Numbered from the stretch's first letter, positions 28,761-40,532 are shown. The stretch: DNA of 64,000 bases from Paracoccaceae bacterium (GCA_028284705.1 JANQRE010000004.1:248001-312000), one strand, 5' to 3'. Program-made: numbers and translations. Notes: generated by a model from the sequence alone, not told the origin.

Positions 28761-29789
28761 ATGAAACACAGTACCTTTTTCTGGTTCTTCTTGCCGACAG
28801 GGCTTGCGATGCTTTTGTTCATCGCGTTTCCCATTGTGTCGGTGCTGATCCAGTCGGTCTATGCCCCCCATGAGGCGGTGTTGATCGAGGTTGAAAACCA
28901 GGGCCCGTTCGGGATCACGAAATCCACCGTAGTCGATCAGGAAGCGACCGAGGCCCTTCGCGCAGCCGAGCCGCTCGGTCGCTTTGTGGGGCTCGACATC
29001 TATTTCGACCGTGGACACCTTGCCTTGGCCGAGGTTGGCCAGGCCTGGAGCAGCAGCGCGAGCATGGGTGAGTTCTTCTCCGCGCTCGGCAACCTGCCAT
29101 TCTACCGCGCTCTGGCCTTCACGCTGACCTACACCTTCACCGCAACACCGATGCTGATCATCTTGGGCTTCGTCATCGCGCTTGCCGTGAACACGCTGCC
29201 TCGTGCGCTGAAAGGGCTGACGATTTTCTTCTCGCTTCTGCCGATGATCGTGACGCCGCTTGTGGGCTCGCTGATCCTCTTCTGGATGGTCGACAGTCGC
29301 GGGGTGATCGGCTCGTTCATCCAATATGTCGTCGGAAACCCCGATTTGAGTCTCAAGGCCTCGACGCCGATGATGTGGATATCACTGATCGTCTACGGCA
29401 TCTGGAGTTCTGCGCCCTTCGCTTTCGTGGTCTTCTATGCAGGACTGCAAACTTTGCCGCAGGACACGCTGGAATCTGCGCAGATCGACGGCGCGACCCG
29501 CTGGCAGCAAATCCGCTACGTGACGATCCCGCATATCATGCCGCTCGTGACCTTCGTGGCGTTGATCCAGTTGATGGATAACTTCCGGGTGTTTGAACCG
29601 ATTGTCGGCTTTAATGCTGAGGCGCACGCGACCTCGCTCAGTTGGATCATCTTCAACGATCTGGGAGGGGAGACGCGATTGCTCAGTTCGGCCTCAACCA
29701 CGTCGGTCCTGACGATCATCGGGGTTGCGATCCTTCTCTCACCTGTTCTTGTGCGCACGTGGCGCGACTTCAACGCAAAGACGCATTGA
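28761..29789 (+). CDS. ABC transporter permease (MalF/UgpA-like)
   Basis: 342 residues. The first helix is at about 7-30. An unusually large periplasmic segment (about residues 33-105) follows before five more helices. The EAA-type loop is DTLESAQIDGATRWQQIRYV (about 235-254). This is the first membrane subunit of the carbohydrate-type importer. It is followed one base later by the second permease. Confidence 0.9.
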   Translation: MKHSTFFWFFLPTGLAMLLFIAFPIVSVLIQSVYAPHEAVLIEVENQGPFGITKSTVVDQEATEALRAAEPLGRFVGLDIYFDRGHLALAEVGQAWSSSASMGEFFSALGNLPFYRALAFTLTYTFTATPMLIILGFVIALAVNTLPRALKGLTIFFSLLPMIVTPLVGSLILFWMVDSRGVIGSFIQYVVGNPDLSLKASTPMMWISLIVYGIWSSAPFAFVVFYAGLQTLPQDTLESAQIDGATRWQQIRYVTIPHIMPLVTFVALIQLMDNFRVFEPIVGFNAEAHATSLSWIIFNDLGGETRLLSSASTTSVLTIIGVAILLSPVLVRTWRDFNAKTH

Positions 29790-29790
29790 C

Positions 29791-30669
29791 ATGTCAGTAG
29801 CTCAACGCAAAAGCCCCGCCCTTCGCGCCGCCCTGACAATCTTCCTGATTGTCTGGCTGTTGATGGCCGCCTTCCCATTCCTCTGGACCCTCTGGGGCTC
29901 CTTCAAGGTGGAACTGGACTTCTTCTCGATCACCGATTGGACGGATGCTCTGACCGGTCCCCGGACCGAGAGTACCTATGGCTCGCCCTTCACCCTCGTC
30001 GCCTATGACGGCGCCTGGGTACAGGAGGAGTTCTGGAAGGCCGGGATTAACACCACCATCGTCTGTATCTTTGTGGTCTGCGTCTCGCTGACCATCGGGA
30101 CACTCGGCGGCTACGCCCTGTCGCGGTCGGGCTACAAATATGTGTTCTGGCTTCTGATCATGGCGCTGATCTTCCGTGCCATGCCGCCGATCACGCTGGT
30201 TGCCGGTTACCTGCTGCCGTTCTTTGAATGGAACCTTTGGGGTCACCTGGCAACGGCCGCGGTGGTGCTTGTGGCGATCAACCAGCCCTTCACGCTGTGG
30301 ATGCTGCATTCCTTCTTCATGAAGATCCCCAAGGACCTCGACGAATCTGCGATGGTCGATGGCTGCACCCGCTTCCAGGCCTTCCGGCATGTCATCATTC
30401 CGGTGATGTGGCCGGGCGTTATCACCACTGGGCTGTTCTCGTTCCTCTTGGCCTATAACGACTTTGCGGTGACGGTCATGCTTCTGGAGAAAGAGAACCA
30501 GACGATGATCCCGAAAATCGCGGGCTTCCTCGGCACGACCCAGACCGAAGGCAATGTGATGTTCGCCGTCGCCGCGGTTGTCTCCGCAACAGCACCTCTC
30601 TTTGTGCTGGTCATGTTCTTCCAACGCCAAATTGTCAGCGGTCTGACCGCTGGTGCCGTGAAAGGGTAA
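29791..30669 (+). CDS. ABC transporter permease (MalG/UgpE-like)
   Basis: 292 residues, six helices (first about 13-33), with a periplasmic insert at about 35-75. EAA loop DLDESAMVDGCTRFQAFRHV. The ATG at 29791 lies directly after the upstream stop; the frame opening at 29725 would overlap the first permease and lengthen the N-terminus. Second membrane subunit of the importer. Confidence 0.9.
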   Translation: MSVAQRKSPALRAALTIFLIVWLLMAAFPFLWTLWGSFKVELDFFSITDWTDALTGPRTESTYGSPFTLVAYDGAWVQEEFWKAGINTTIVCIFVVCVSLTIGTLGGYALSRSGYKYVFWLLIMALIFRAMPPITLVAGYLLPFFEWNLWGHLATAAVVLVAINQPFTLWMLHSFFMKIPKDLDESAMVDGCTRFQAFRHVIIPVMWPGVITTGLFSFLLAYNDFAVTVMLLEKENQTMIPKIAGFLGTTQTEGNVMFAVAAVVSATAPLFVLVMFFQRQIVSGLTAGAVKG

Positions 30670-30673
30670 TCCC

Positions 30674-31717
30674 ATGGCTGAGATCGTACTCAAAAATATC
30701 AACAAACGCTGGGGCGACTTCATCGGTGTGAAGGATTTCGACCTGACCATCGCCGATAAGGAGTTTCTGGTGCTGCTCGGCCCCTCGGGCTGCGGGAAGT
30801 CCACCACGATGCGGATGATCGCTGGGTTGGAAGACCCGACCGACGGCGAGATCTGGATCGGCGACAAGATGGTCAACAATATGGAGCCGAAGGACCGCGA
30901 CATCTCCATGGTGTTCCAGTCCTACGGGCTTTATCCGAACATGAATGTCTACGAGAACATCCGCTTCCCGCTGAAGGTTCGGAAAATCCCCGAGAGCGAG
31001 CATAAGGAGCGCGTCATGCGCGCCTCCGCCATGGTGGAGCTCGATGACTTCCTGCACCGGAAACCCGCCGCATTGTCCGGTGGTCAGCGCCAACGTGTGG
31101 CACTGGCGCGTGCCATCGTGCGGGAGCCGAACGCATTCCTGATGGACGAGCCACTGTCAAACCTTGACGCCAAGCTGCGGGTCTCCACCCGCGCGCAGAT
31201 CAAGAACCTCAGCCACGAATTGCAGGTGACGACGATCTACGTGACCCATGACCAGATCGAGGCGATGACCCTCGCCGACCGTGTGGTGATCATGGAGAAA
31301 GGCATCGTGCAGCAGGTGGGCGCGCCGACTGAAATCTATGACAATCCGGCGAACACCTTCGTGGCGGGCTTCATCGGCAACCCGGCGATGAACCTGATGG
31401 ATGGCGAGATTTCGAACGGCGTCTTCACCGGCAAGAACGTGCGTGTCGAAGGCCTGCCCACGCAGCATTCCGGCAAGGTGACCCTGGGCTACCGCGCAGA
31501 GGACGCCTCTATCGCGGAGAAGGGCGAGATCGAAGCGCCAGTCTATTCGATGGAGCTTCTGGGCGACGCGACGATGGTCACGGTTCGGGCCGGCGGCGCC
31601 ATGGTCTCCGTCAAGGCGGACAAGGAATATCGGGCCGAGATTGACGATCCGGTCGCAATCTCCGTTCCAGCCTCGATCTGTCACCTCTTCGACGCCAACA
31701 CGGGATCGCGTCTCTAG
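30674..31717 (+). CDS. ABC transporter ATP-binding protein (UgpC/MalK type)
   Basis: 347 residues. Walker A GPSGCGKSTT, signature LSGGQRQRVALARAI, Walker B FLMDEPLSNLDAKLR and the switch His in YVTHDQIEAM. The C-terminal OB/TOBE-type domain (about 240-347) is characteristic of MalK/UgpC ATPases. Last gene of the four-gene importer operon, followed by two stem-loops. Confidence 0.93.
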   Translation: MAEIVLKNINKRWGDFIGVKDFDLTIADKEFLVLLGPSGCGKSTTMRMIAGLEDPTDGEIWIGDKMVNNMEPKDRDISMVFQSYGLYPNMNVYENIRFPLKVRKIPESEHKERVMRASAMVELDDFLHRKPAALSGGQRQRVALARAIVREPNAFLMDEPLSNLDAKLRVSTRAQIKNLSHELQVTTIYVTHDQIEAMTLADRVVIMEKGIVQQVGAPTEIYDNPANTFVAGFIGNPAMNLMDGEISNGVFTGKNVRVEGLPTQHSGKVTLGYRAEDASIAEKGEIEAPVYSMELLGDATMVTVRAGGAMVSVKADKEYRAEIDDPVAISVPASICHLFDANTGSRL

Positions 31718-31724
31718 CAGCAAA

Positions 31725-31768
31725 AAAGCCGCTTAAAAGCGGCTTTCAAAAACCGTCTTCAAAGACGG
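31725..31768. terminator. double bidirectional terminator
   Basis: Two hairpins in series between convergent genes: AAAGCCGCTT/AAGCGGCTTT (31725-31734, 31737-31746), flanked by A and T runs so it works both ways, then CCGTCTT/AAGACGG (31753-31759, 31762-31768). They end the ABC operon and the gene on the other strand. Confidence 0.8.
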
Positions 31769-31782
31769 CCTTGTTCTGGTGC

Positions 31783-32097
31783 TTAGCGGCCGATCAGGCG
31801 ACCCAGAAGCGAGCGCGATTTCGCGGCAGGCTTTTCACTTGCTTGCGGGGCAAGCTCTTCGAACCGCTCGCGTGCCGGTTCTGGGGCGGCCGGTTTTGGC
31901 GCCTCGGCGCGCGGCTGCGGCGCGGCTTTCTGCGGTTTTGGCTGTGGTGCGGGTTTCGGTGCCGCGGATTGCATCAGTTCTGCGTCGGCAGCCTCGGCCC
32001 CTTCTTCGGCCAGAAGTTCTTTGATGGTTTTCTTCGTAAAGGCAGTTGGCTCCCGGCCATTCACGCCCTTGATCGTTTGAAGACGCCCGTATTCCAT
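31783..32097 (-). CDS. hypothetical protein with Pro/Ala-rich linker
   Basis: 104 residues. A short N-terminal part (EYGRLQTIKGVNGREPTAFT, then KKTIKELLAEEG) is followed by a proline/alanine/lysine-rich linker (about 45-85) and a basic C-terminus RSLLGRLIGR. The ATG at 32097 is preferred because GGAG lies upstream and the longer frame adds an unlikely N-terminus. No recognised domain; possibly a small scaffold or envelope-associated protein (speculative). Confidence 0.55.
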   Translation of the reverse strand: MEYGRLQTIKGVNGREPTAFTKKTIKELLAEEGAEAADAELMQSAAPKPAPQPKPQKAAPQPRAEAPKPAAPEPARERFEELAPQASEKPAAKSRSLLGRLIGR

Positions 32098-32231
32098 ATC
32101 TCTACACTCCCAGAAACATTGGGTGAAATTGTTAACTCGCACGCGGTCCCGTTCGCGCGTGAGTGGCAAACTGCCCGCGAATTGAGGCGATTTTTAGGAA
32201 AACATCGGGCGAATTGACGGAAATCGGCCCG

Positions 32232-33026
32232 CTATGGTTCGCCCCAATAGCGCATCCGATCACGCCAGATCTTCTCGCCGATCAGGCAATCGGTGGGGTC
32301 TTTGGCCAGGTTTTGCACGCGCATTGGGCGCATCGACCCCGGCAATCCGACCATCTCGAGGATCAGTTTGCGGCGTACCGCTTCGGCAAAATCATCCCAA
32401 TCCAGCACCGGGATCACAAAGGCGCCCGGACCGCCAATCACACAAGTCTGGTAGTAGATATCGAGCTGGTCGAGATGCCAGTCGCTGCCCATGCCCTCGC
32501 GGGTCATCAGGGGCAGGCCATTGATCACAATACCCTCCGCCACGGCAGCGTCACGGGCGCGGGTCACCGGGCGGCCCTGATTGTTCGGCCCGTCGCCGGA
32601 GATGTCGATGACGCGCCTGATGCCCTGAAAGGCGTTGGTGTTCAGAAGCTCCGTGCCGTAGCGGATCGCACCCGAGATCGAGGTGCGGCGCAGGGCGGGG
32701 TCGAATTCTGCGGTGAGCGTGTCGGCGAAGGCTTCGAGGTCCTCCTTGGCCTCCAGAAGCCGCCAATCGACGATCACCTTCTGGGTGCCGGCCCATTCGA
32801 CATAAGTCATCGCGACCCGTTGCAGCAGGCCCGATTGCACGGCGGCGAAGACCGCGTCCGAGCGCAACGCCTCGGCATAGCCGCGTCGCTGGATTTCCAG
32901 CTCGCGCTCGGTCATGGAACGGGAGACATCGACCATGAGCACCAGTTCCAGATCGACCTCGATCCCATCCGCCGGCGCAGGCCCGGCGAGCGACAGGGCC
33001 GCCAAAATAGCCATAAACAATCGCAT
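32232..33026 (-). CDS. DUF1194 (VWA-like) secreted protein
   Basis: 264 residues with a signal peptide (MRLFMAILAALSLAG). DUF1194 resembles a von Willebrand A domain: LELVLMVDVSRSMTERELE carries the DxSxS metal site (MIDAS) and VIDISGDGPNNQG is the second conserved segment. Likely periplasmic or exported. Function in the family is unknown. Confidence 0.85.
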   Translation of the reverse strand: MRLFMAILAALSLAGPAPADGIEVDLELVLMVDVSRSMTERELEIQRRGYAEALRSDAVFAAVQSGLLQRVAMTYVEWAGTQKVIVDWRLLEAKEDLEAFADTLTAEFDPALRRTSISGAIRYGTELLNTNAFQGIRRVIDISGDGPNNQGRPVTRARDAAVAEGIVINGLPLMTREGMGSDWHLDQLDIYYQTCVIGGPGAFVIPVLDWDDFAEAVRRKLILEMVGLPGSMRPMRVQNLAKDPTDCLIGEKIWRDRMRYWGEP

Positions 33027-33089
33027 GGGGGAAAGGATGGCAGGGCGGCGGCGTTTCGTCTAATCACATTGCGAGAGGGAGGGTGATTT

Positions 33090-33575
33090 TTGGTGCAGAT
33101 CAGGCGCGCGGGCGAGGCCGATTGGCCGGGGATTTGGGCGATGCTGGAGCCGGTGTTTCGCGCCGGCGAGACCTATGCCGTGGCGCGGGATATCTCGGAA
33201 GCGGCAGCCCGCACGATGTGGTTTGAGGCGCCCGCCGCCTGTTTCGTGGCGGAGGAGGGCGGCACGCTTCTTGGCACCTATTATGTGAAAACCAATCAGG
33301 CAGGCGGCGGGGCGCATGTCTGCAATTGCGGGTATGTGACGGCTGCTGCCGCGCAAGGTCGGGGCGTCGCGCGGGCGATGTGTGAGCATTCCCAGAATGC
33401 CGCGCGGGAACTGGGCTACAAGGCGATGCAGTTCAATCTGGTGCTGGAGAGCAATGAAGGTGCCGTGCGGCTCTGGGAGCGGCTTGGGTTTGAGACAGTC
33501 GGGCGCATTCCGCGGGTGTTTGAGCATCCGAGCCTTGGTCTCGTTGATGCGCGCGTGATGTATAAGTGGCTCTAG
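33090..33575 (+). CDS. GNAT-family N-acetyltransferase
   Basis: 161 residues. Acetyl-CoA site: VCNCGYVTAAAAQGRGVARA, of the Q/RxxGxG/A type, at about 72-91; C-terminal VRLWERLGFETVGRIPRVF. The start is TTG (33090) or GTG (33093), with GGGAGGG upstream and no ATG in position. The target is unknown. The last ten bases overlap the start of the GMC gene. Confidence 0.85.
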   Translation: MVQIRRAGEADWPGIWAMLEPVFRAGETYAVARDISEAAARTMWFEAPAACFVAEEGGTLLGTYYVKTNQAGGGAHVCNCGYVTAAAAQGRGVARAMCEHSQNAARELGYKAMQFNLVLESNEGAVRLWERLGFETVGRIPRVFEHPSLGLVDARVMYKWL

Positions 33576-35080
33576 AGTTTGATTTCGTCGTGGTCGGCGC
33601 GGGCTCTGCCGGATGCGCTGCCGCCTGGGCTCTCGCGGAGGCCAATATCGGCACGGTGGCGGTGCTGGAAGCCGGACCGTCGGACGCCCATCCCTTCGTG
33701 AAAGTGCCGTTTGCGCTGATCTGGCTGATGAATTCGCGCCGCGATTGGCGGCGGAAAACCGTGCCGATGCAGAGCGCCGGCGGGCGGCAGATCAAAGTGC
33801 CGCGCGGGCGCATGTTGGGCGGCTCTGGGTCGATCAACTCGATGGTCTGGTTTCGTGGACGGCGTGCGGATTTCGACGCCTGGGAGATGCCGGGTTGGTC
33901 GGGCGCGGAGGTCTGGGAGACTTTTGAGGCGGTCGAAGCGCGGCTGACGCCCGCGACCCATCCCGATCCGCATGCCCTGAGCCGCGATTTCGCGCGGGCT
34001 TTGGGGTCGAATGGTGCGGCGCCGCCGCGACCTGATTTCGAAAGCGCGGGGGTGTTTGAGAGCAATATGCGGGGCGGGCGTCGTTGGTCGGCTGCCGATG
34101 CCTATTTGCGGCCTGCTCAGACCACGGGACGCGTGGAGGTTCTGACCGGGGCGCAGGTGGACCGGGTCGCGTTTGAGGAGGGGCAGGCGCGCAGCGTTCA
34201 TCTGGCCGATGGGCGGGTTGTGCGCGCGCGGGCCGGGATTGTGCTTTCGGCGGGCGCGATTGAAAGCCCGGCGATTCTGATGCGGTCCGGCATTGGACAG
34301 GGGGCCCATTTGCAGGACCTCGGGGTCGAGGTGCAGCACGATCTGCCCGGTGTGGGGCAAAACCTGCATGATCACCCCGCGGTGGGCGTGCATCATGCGG
34401 GCCCGCGCGGTGGTTATGGGCTCAGTTGGCGACAATTGCCGGCCTGGGGGCTGTCGCCGGTCAACTGGCTGCTCAGACGCAAAGGCCGGCTGACCTCTAA
34501 CGTGGTGGAGGCCGGGGCGTTTTTCCGAGTCTCGGAGGGGGACGGGCCGCCGGAGTGTCAGGTGCATTTCATCCCGGCAAAGCTCGGCTGGCAGGGGCGG
34601 GCCACAACCTGGGGCGAGGGGTATTATGCCGATGTCTGTCTATGTCGGCCTTTGTCGCGGGGGGCGCTGCGGCTGGTCTCTTCCGATCCGCGCGCCGGGC
34701 CAGCGATTGATCTGGGGCTGTTTCGCGAGGAAAGCGATCTGGACATGTTGGCGCGTGGGTTCCGTCGCTTGCGGCATCTGATGGCCGAAGCGCCGTTTTC
34801 GGAGCGCCTGCCGGAGATGTATCCCGGTGCCGCGCTTGGCGACGATCTGGAGGCGTTAAAGGCGCAAGTGCGTGCCTCAGCGGGCACGGCCTATCACCCG
34901 GTGGGCACCTGCGCGATGGGTGAGGTGGTGGATGCGGGGTTGAAGGTTGCAGGCTTGCAGGGGCTTTGGGTGGCGGATGCCTCGGTGATGCCGAAAATCA
35001 CCTCGGCCAATACCAATGCGCCCTCGATGATGATCGGGCATTTGGGGGGAGAACGGATCGCCGCTGCTCATCGGCCCTGA
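33566..35080 (+). CDS. GMC-family oxidoreductase
   Basis: 504 residues. FAD-binding FVVVGAGSAGCAAAWALA at the N-terminus, GMC signature around GRMLGGSGSINSMVWFRG and GAIESPAILMRSGIG, catalytic His in AYHPVGTCAMG and the last block TNAPSMMIGHLGG. A choline dehydrogenase-like alcohol oxidase/dehydrogenase; substrate unknown. GTG start inside the end of the GNAT gene. A second, related GMC enzyme is at 59321-60922. Confidence 0.88.
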   Translation: MALEFDFVVVGAGSAGCAAAWALAEANIGTVAVLEAGPSDAHPFVKVPFALIWLMNSRRDWRRKTVPMQSAGGRQIKVPRGRMLGGSGSINSMVWFRGRRADFDAWEMPGWSGAEVWETFEAVEARLTPATHPDPHALSRDFARALGSNGAAPPRPDFESAGVFESNMRGGRRWSAADAYLRPAQTTGRVEVLTGAQVDRVAFEEGQARSVHLADGRVVRARAGIVLSAGAIESPAILMRSGIGQGAHLQDLGVEVQHDLPGVGQNLHDHPAVGVHHAGPRGGYGLSWRQLPAWGLSPVNWLLRRKGRLTSNVVEAGAFFRVSEGDGPPECQVHFIPAKLGWQGRATTWGEGYYADVCLCRPLSRGALRLVSSDPRAGPAIDLGLFREESDLDMLARGFRRLRHLMAEAPFSERLPEMYPGAALGDDLEALKAQVRASAGTAYHPVGTCAMGEVVDAGLKVAGLQGLWVADASVMPKITSANTNAPSMMIGHLGGERIAAAHRP

Positions 35081-35094
35081 TGGGTCGCCTCGCG

Positions 35095-35334
35095 CTAGCC
35101 CAGGAGGATCCCGACCACCACGAGCATGAGACCCACAGCAGAGAGGCAAAGCGCGCCCAGATTGAGCGGCACGGTGGATTGCAGCACGGCTTTCAGCGCT
35201 TCGTCAGAGGCCCCAGAGCGCCGCGCCCGTGCGACGCGCAGAACGCACCAGAGCAGCAACCCCAGCCCCAAAAGCGTCACCACTGTGCCCACGGGGATGA
35301 GCACGGCGAGGGGCGAAGTTGAAACGTCTTCCAT
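35095..35334 (-). CDS. small two-helix membrane protein
   Basis: 79 residues with two transmembrane helices (about 10-32 and 54-77) joined by a basic loop RVARARRSG. No family recognised. Convergent with the GMC gene and divergent from gapR across about 80 bases. Confidence 0.65.
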   Translation of the reverse strand: MEDVSTSPLAVLIPVGTVVTLLGLGLLLWCVLRVARARRSGASDEALKAVLQSTVPLNLGALCLSAVGLMLVVVGILLG

Positions 35335-35417
35335 ATCTCAGATCACCGCTTGTGCCGCTCGGCGTGGCTTTGTATCGCTGACGCTCCACACCGCTTCGAT
35401 GAAGGGAATCGCCCAAG

Positions 35418-35678
35418 ATGTCTGATATGTCCAGCCCCGACAGCACCTACCGCGTCACCGCCGATGAACTGCGCCAGTTCGTCGAACGGTTCGAGCGGCT
35501 GGAGATGGAGAAAAAGGACATCGCCGATCAGCAGAAGGAAGTGATGGCCGAGGCGAAGGGGCGGGGCTACGACACCAAGGTGATGCGCAAGCTAATCACC
35601 ATGCGCCGTCGCGATCCGCAGGAAATCTCCGAAGAAGAAGCGGTGCTGGAGCTTTATAAGGAAGCGCTTGGCATGTGA
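35418..35678 (+). CDS. gapR: GapR-family nucleoid protein (DUF2312)
   Basis: 86 residues, all helical: LRQFVERFERLEMEKKDIAD then QQKEVMAEAKGRGYDTKVMR and KLITMRRRDPQEISEEEAVL. This is the GapR pattern, an alphaproteobacterial nucleoid-associated protein that encircles overtwisted DNA ahead of replication and transcription. Full length. Confidence 0.92.
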   Translation: MSDMSSPDSTYRVTADELRQFVERFERLEMEKKDIADQQKEVMAEAKGRGYDTKVMRKLITMRRRDPQEISEEEAVLELYKEALGM

Positions 35679-35684
35679 GTTGGG

Positions 35685-35718
35685 CCCGGTCGGAACGTTT
35701 CCGCCGGGGTCTTTGTGT
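35685..35718 (+). terminator. probable gapR terminator
   Basis: A GC-rich imperfect hairpin, CCCGG-T-CGGAA and TTCCGCCGGG, directly after the gapR stop, followed by TCTTTGTGTGT. One bulged base and a weak T-run. Confidence 0.5.
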
Positions 35719-35953
35719 GTCTCTATCGGGGAAAATCAAGGGAGGCGGCGCCGCCGGGTGAGGCATTTGCCAATCGCAAAGCCTGTCACAGCCCTGCGAT
35801 GTTCTTCTGACCGGGTTTTCCGATCAGCACTCCATCGATATCGTGTCGAACTGGTCCCGTATCATGGGGACCCGCACCTCGAATAACGCGTCGGGAGCGG
35901 GGTTTAGGCCGCTGCCGTGGAGAATTGGTTAACCATGCGTGCGCAGGGCGCGC

Positions 35954-36829
35954 TCAGGGCGCAATGAAGGTGACACCCGGGATCGTTGCGATCTGCGCGA
36001 CGTCCTCGTCATAGAGCTGGCTCAACGTGTCGACATAAGCCGCGGTCCAGCCGGGCAGGTCGATCTCCTGCTCGATGGCGTCTTCGCGAGCAAATTTGTC
36101 AAGGAAGGCGGAAACGATCCGTCGCCGCTGCGCGACATTCGCAGGCGGATGCGCCTGGAGATACGCCTGCAAGCGTTGCACGCCGTTGCGGCTCATCAGA
36201 TTGCGCAGAAATTCGTGCTCGGACGCCATTCGGAACTCGGGTGGCACGCCCGCCACGGCCCGTATCACCTCGGGCCAGATCAAGGGCGTATCTTCATTGC
36301 ACCAGACGGTCACGGGCGCTTCCGGAACGGCGTCGCGCAGTCGTGAAATCACACTCGACCAGCGCAGGGTCATCGGATCGACATCAGCAATGAAATTGGC
36401 GAAATCCTCTTCCTTGGCGCGGTCAAATACCGACGGGATGAAGGTCGCGGGGTCGCGCAGGGCGATGTAGAAACTGACATCGTTATGGGCGAAAAGCGTC
36501 CTGAGACGGGGCGCCTTTCTGGGGGTCATCGGGTAAAGCTGCCCGTCGCCGAGCGCCATGCCGGGCACGCAGAGAAAACTGTCGTGGCTCAGCACAACGC
36601 GTGTCGCCTGATCCTCGTCGAGCAGCGCGTCGAGGATCGCCTCCTGCATCTGCGGCGTCGGCGCGTCGTCTTTCAGGATTTGCAGGGTTTCGCGGATGAC
36701 CGGGCGATAGCGCCCGGGTTCGGGCACAACAACGCCCTGTCCTGCCAAGGCGTCGCGGTTCACGAGCAGCGTTTTGAGAATGAAATCCTCATCCGTGCAA
36801 TGGGCACCGATATGAAGCGCGATATGCAT
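35954..36829 (-). CDS. hypothetical protein, possibly degenerate sulfotransferase-like
   Basis: 291 residues, soluble. The start MHIALHIGAHCTDEDFILK resembles the first strand and loop of bacterial sulfotransferase-like proteins (usually HIGAHKTGTT), but the PAPS-binding residues of that loop are replaced. A later segment, FYIALRDPATFIPSVFDRAK, resembles the R-(D/N)-P region of the same fold. A relation is therefore possible, but activity is doubtful. No operon partner. Confidence 0.6.
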   Translation of the reverse strand: MHIALHIGAHCTDEDFILKTLLVNRDALAGQGVVVPEPGRYRPVIRETLQILKDDAPTPQMQEAILDALLDEDQATRVVLSHDSFLCVPGMALGDGQLYPMTPRKAPRLRTLFAHNDVSFYIALRDPATFIPSVFDRAKEEDFANFIADVDPMTLRWSSVISRLRDAVPEAPVTVWCNEDTPLIWPEVIRAVAGVPPEFRMASEHEFLRNLMSRNGVQRLQAYLQAHPPANVAQRRRIVSAFLDKFAREDAIEQEIDLPGWTAAYVDTLSQLYDEDVAQIATIPGVTFIAP

Positions 36830-37077
36830 GAGCGGAATGGTGAAACCTGCCTGTGGATAAATGCTCTTCTGCCCGTGTTTAAACGCCTAAACGTGGGGTG
36901 CCAATGTCTTTCAGAGGCCAGATATGCGTGTCGTTGCCCTGTCACTGCACCGAAATGATGAAGTTAAGGTTGATTTTGGGCGCTTGGGCGGCATTTGGGG
37001 CGCAGCTTGGCGGGGTCGTTGCCTGGCACCTGAAAACCGCTTGCATTTCCATCTTCGCTTTCGATAAACCCGATCCC

Positions 37078-37167
37078 GGACAGGTGGCCGAGTGGTCGAA
37101 GGCGCGCGCCTGGAAAGTGCGTAGGCGGGAGACCGTCTCGAGGGTTCGAATCCCTTCCTGTCCGCCA
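37078..37167 (+). tRNA. tRNA-Ser (anticodon GGA)
   Basis: A 90-base class II tRNA. Acceptor GGACAGG pairs with CCTGTCC; discriminator G and CCA are encoded. D-arm GGCCGAGTGGTCGAAGGC, anticodon stem CGCGC/GTGCG with loop CTGGAAA (anticodon GGA), long variable arm GGCGGGAGACCGTC, T-arm AGGGTTCGAATCCCT. The long variable arm and anticodon establish serine. It separates the mainly core left part from the catabolic right part. Confidence 0.95.
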
Positions 37168-37220
37168 CTTCCCTCCTAAACCGACACGTTAACTCTGCAA
37201 ATGTTGGGGGCCAGGTCCCG

Positions 37221-39400
<2,180 letters not shown>

Positions 39401-39411
39401 GGGAGGAGCGC

Positions 39412-39792
39412 ATGAGCAATCGCATGAAAGCTGGCATGACAGTGCGCCGTGAAGTGCTGGGAGATGCCCATGTCGAGAAGGCGGAGGCGTCGAAGACCGG
39501 CTTCGATACCCCGTTCCAGACCCTGATCACCGAAGGGGCCTGGGGTACGTTATGGGCCGACGATACGATCTCGCGCCGGGATCGGAGCCTGCTGACCCTC
39601 GCGCTTCTGGCGGCGACCGGTAATTTCGAGGAAATCCCGATGCATATCCGCGCGAGCCGCAACACCGGGGCGACGCCGGATGAGATCATGCAGGCGTTTT
39701 TGCATGTGGCCGTTTATGCCGGTGTGCCGAAGGCAAATCACGCCATCAAGCTGGCCAAAGAGACATTCCAAGAGCTGGGAGTTGAGATATGA
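39412..39792 (+). CDS. pcaC: 4-carboxymuconolactone decarboxylase
   Basis: 126 residues, carboxymuconolactone decarboxylase (AhpD-like) fold: [50 protein letters not shown]. It converts 4-carboxymuconolactone to the beta-ketoadipate enol-lactone. ATG 39412 is placed by GGGAGGAG. It overlaps pcaH by four bases. The PcaD hydrolase needed next is neither fused nor adjacent. Confidence 0.93.
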   Translation: MSNRMKAGMTVRREVLGDAHVEKAEASKTGFDTPFQTLITEGAWGTLWADDTISRRDRSLLTLALLAATGNFEEIPMHIRASRNTGATPDEIMQAFLHVAVYAGVPKANHAIKLAKETFQELGVEI

Positions 39793-40532
39793 ACCTGCCC
39801 AATACGCCGCGCCCGGGAGGCTTTATCCCGCGGGATCGAAGCTGGCAGCCCGAAGCGCTGACGCCTGCGTACAAGACCAGTGTAAAGCGTAGCCCACAAG
39901 CCGCACTCCTCTCGTTCCCGACGACCCTTTCGGAGGAGACCTCGCCGATCTTCGGGCATAACATGCTGGGCGAGCTCGACAATGATCTGATCCACAATTA
40001 CGCCCAACCGGGCGAAAGCGCGATTGGCCCGCGTATCATTGTGCATGGGCGTGTTCTGGATGAGATGGGACGCGGGGTGCCCGGGGCACTGGTTGAGTTC
40101 TGGCAGGCCAATGCCGGGGGCCGGTATCGGCACAAGAAAGAGACCTATCTGGCCCCGCTTGACCCGAATTTCGGTGGCTGTGGACGTGCGATTACCGACG
40201 AGACCGGGGCTTATGAGTTTCGCTCCGTCAAGCCAGGACCCTATCCCTGGCCCAATGGGATGAATGACTGGCGCCCGGCGCATATCCATTTCTCACTCTT
40301 CGGCCATGGCTTTGCACAGCGGCTGATCACGCAGATGTATTTCGAAGGCGATCCGCTGATCCCGCTTTGTCCGATTGTCGGTGTGCTGAAAAGCCAGGAG
40401 GCCGTCGATGCACTGACCGCGCCGCTAGATATGAACCGAACGGTGCCGATGGATAGTCTCAGCTATAAGTTTGATATGGTCCTGCGGGGGCGTCGTCAGA
40501 CCTATTTCGAGAACCGCAAGGAGGGGATGTGA
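39789..40532 (+). CDS. pcaH: protocatechuate 3,4-dioxygenase beta subunit
   Basis: 247 residues. Intradiol ring-cleavage fold: [20 protein letters not shown], with iron ligands in the [20 protein letters not shown] region (two Tyr, and the His pair of HIH). It cleaves protocatechuate to beta-carboxy-cis,cis-muconate together with PcaG. ATGA overlap with pcaC. Confidence 0.95.
   Translation: MNLPNTPRPGGFIPRDRSWQPEALTPAYKTSVKRSPQAALLSFPTTLSEETSPIFGHNMLGELDNDLIHNYAQPGESAIGPRIIVHGRVLDEMGRGVPGALVEFWQANAGGRYRHKKETYLAPLDPNFGGCGRAITDETGAYEFRSVKPGPYPWPNGMNDWRPAHIHFSLFGHGFAQRLITQMYFEGDPLIPLCPIVGVLKSQEAVDALTAPLDMNRTVPMDSLSYKFDMVLRGRRQTYFENRKEGM

Noticed and set aside
37157-37167. attL-type site at the tRNA-Ser 3' end
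   Set aside because: No second copy of the tRNA 3' end and no integrase within the window.
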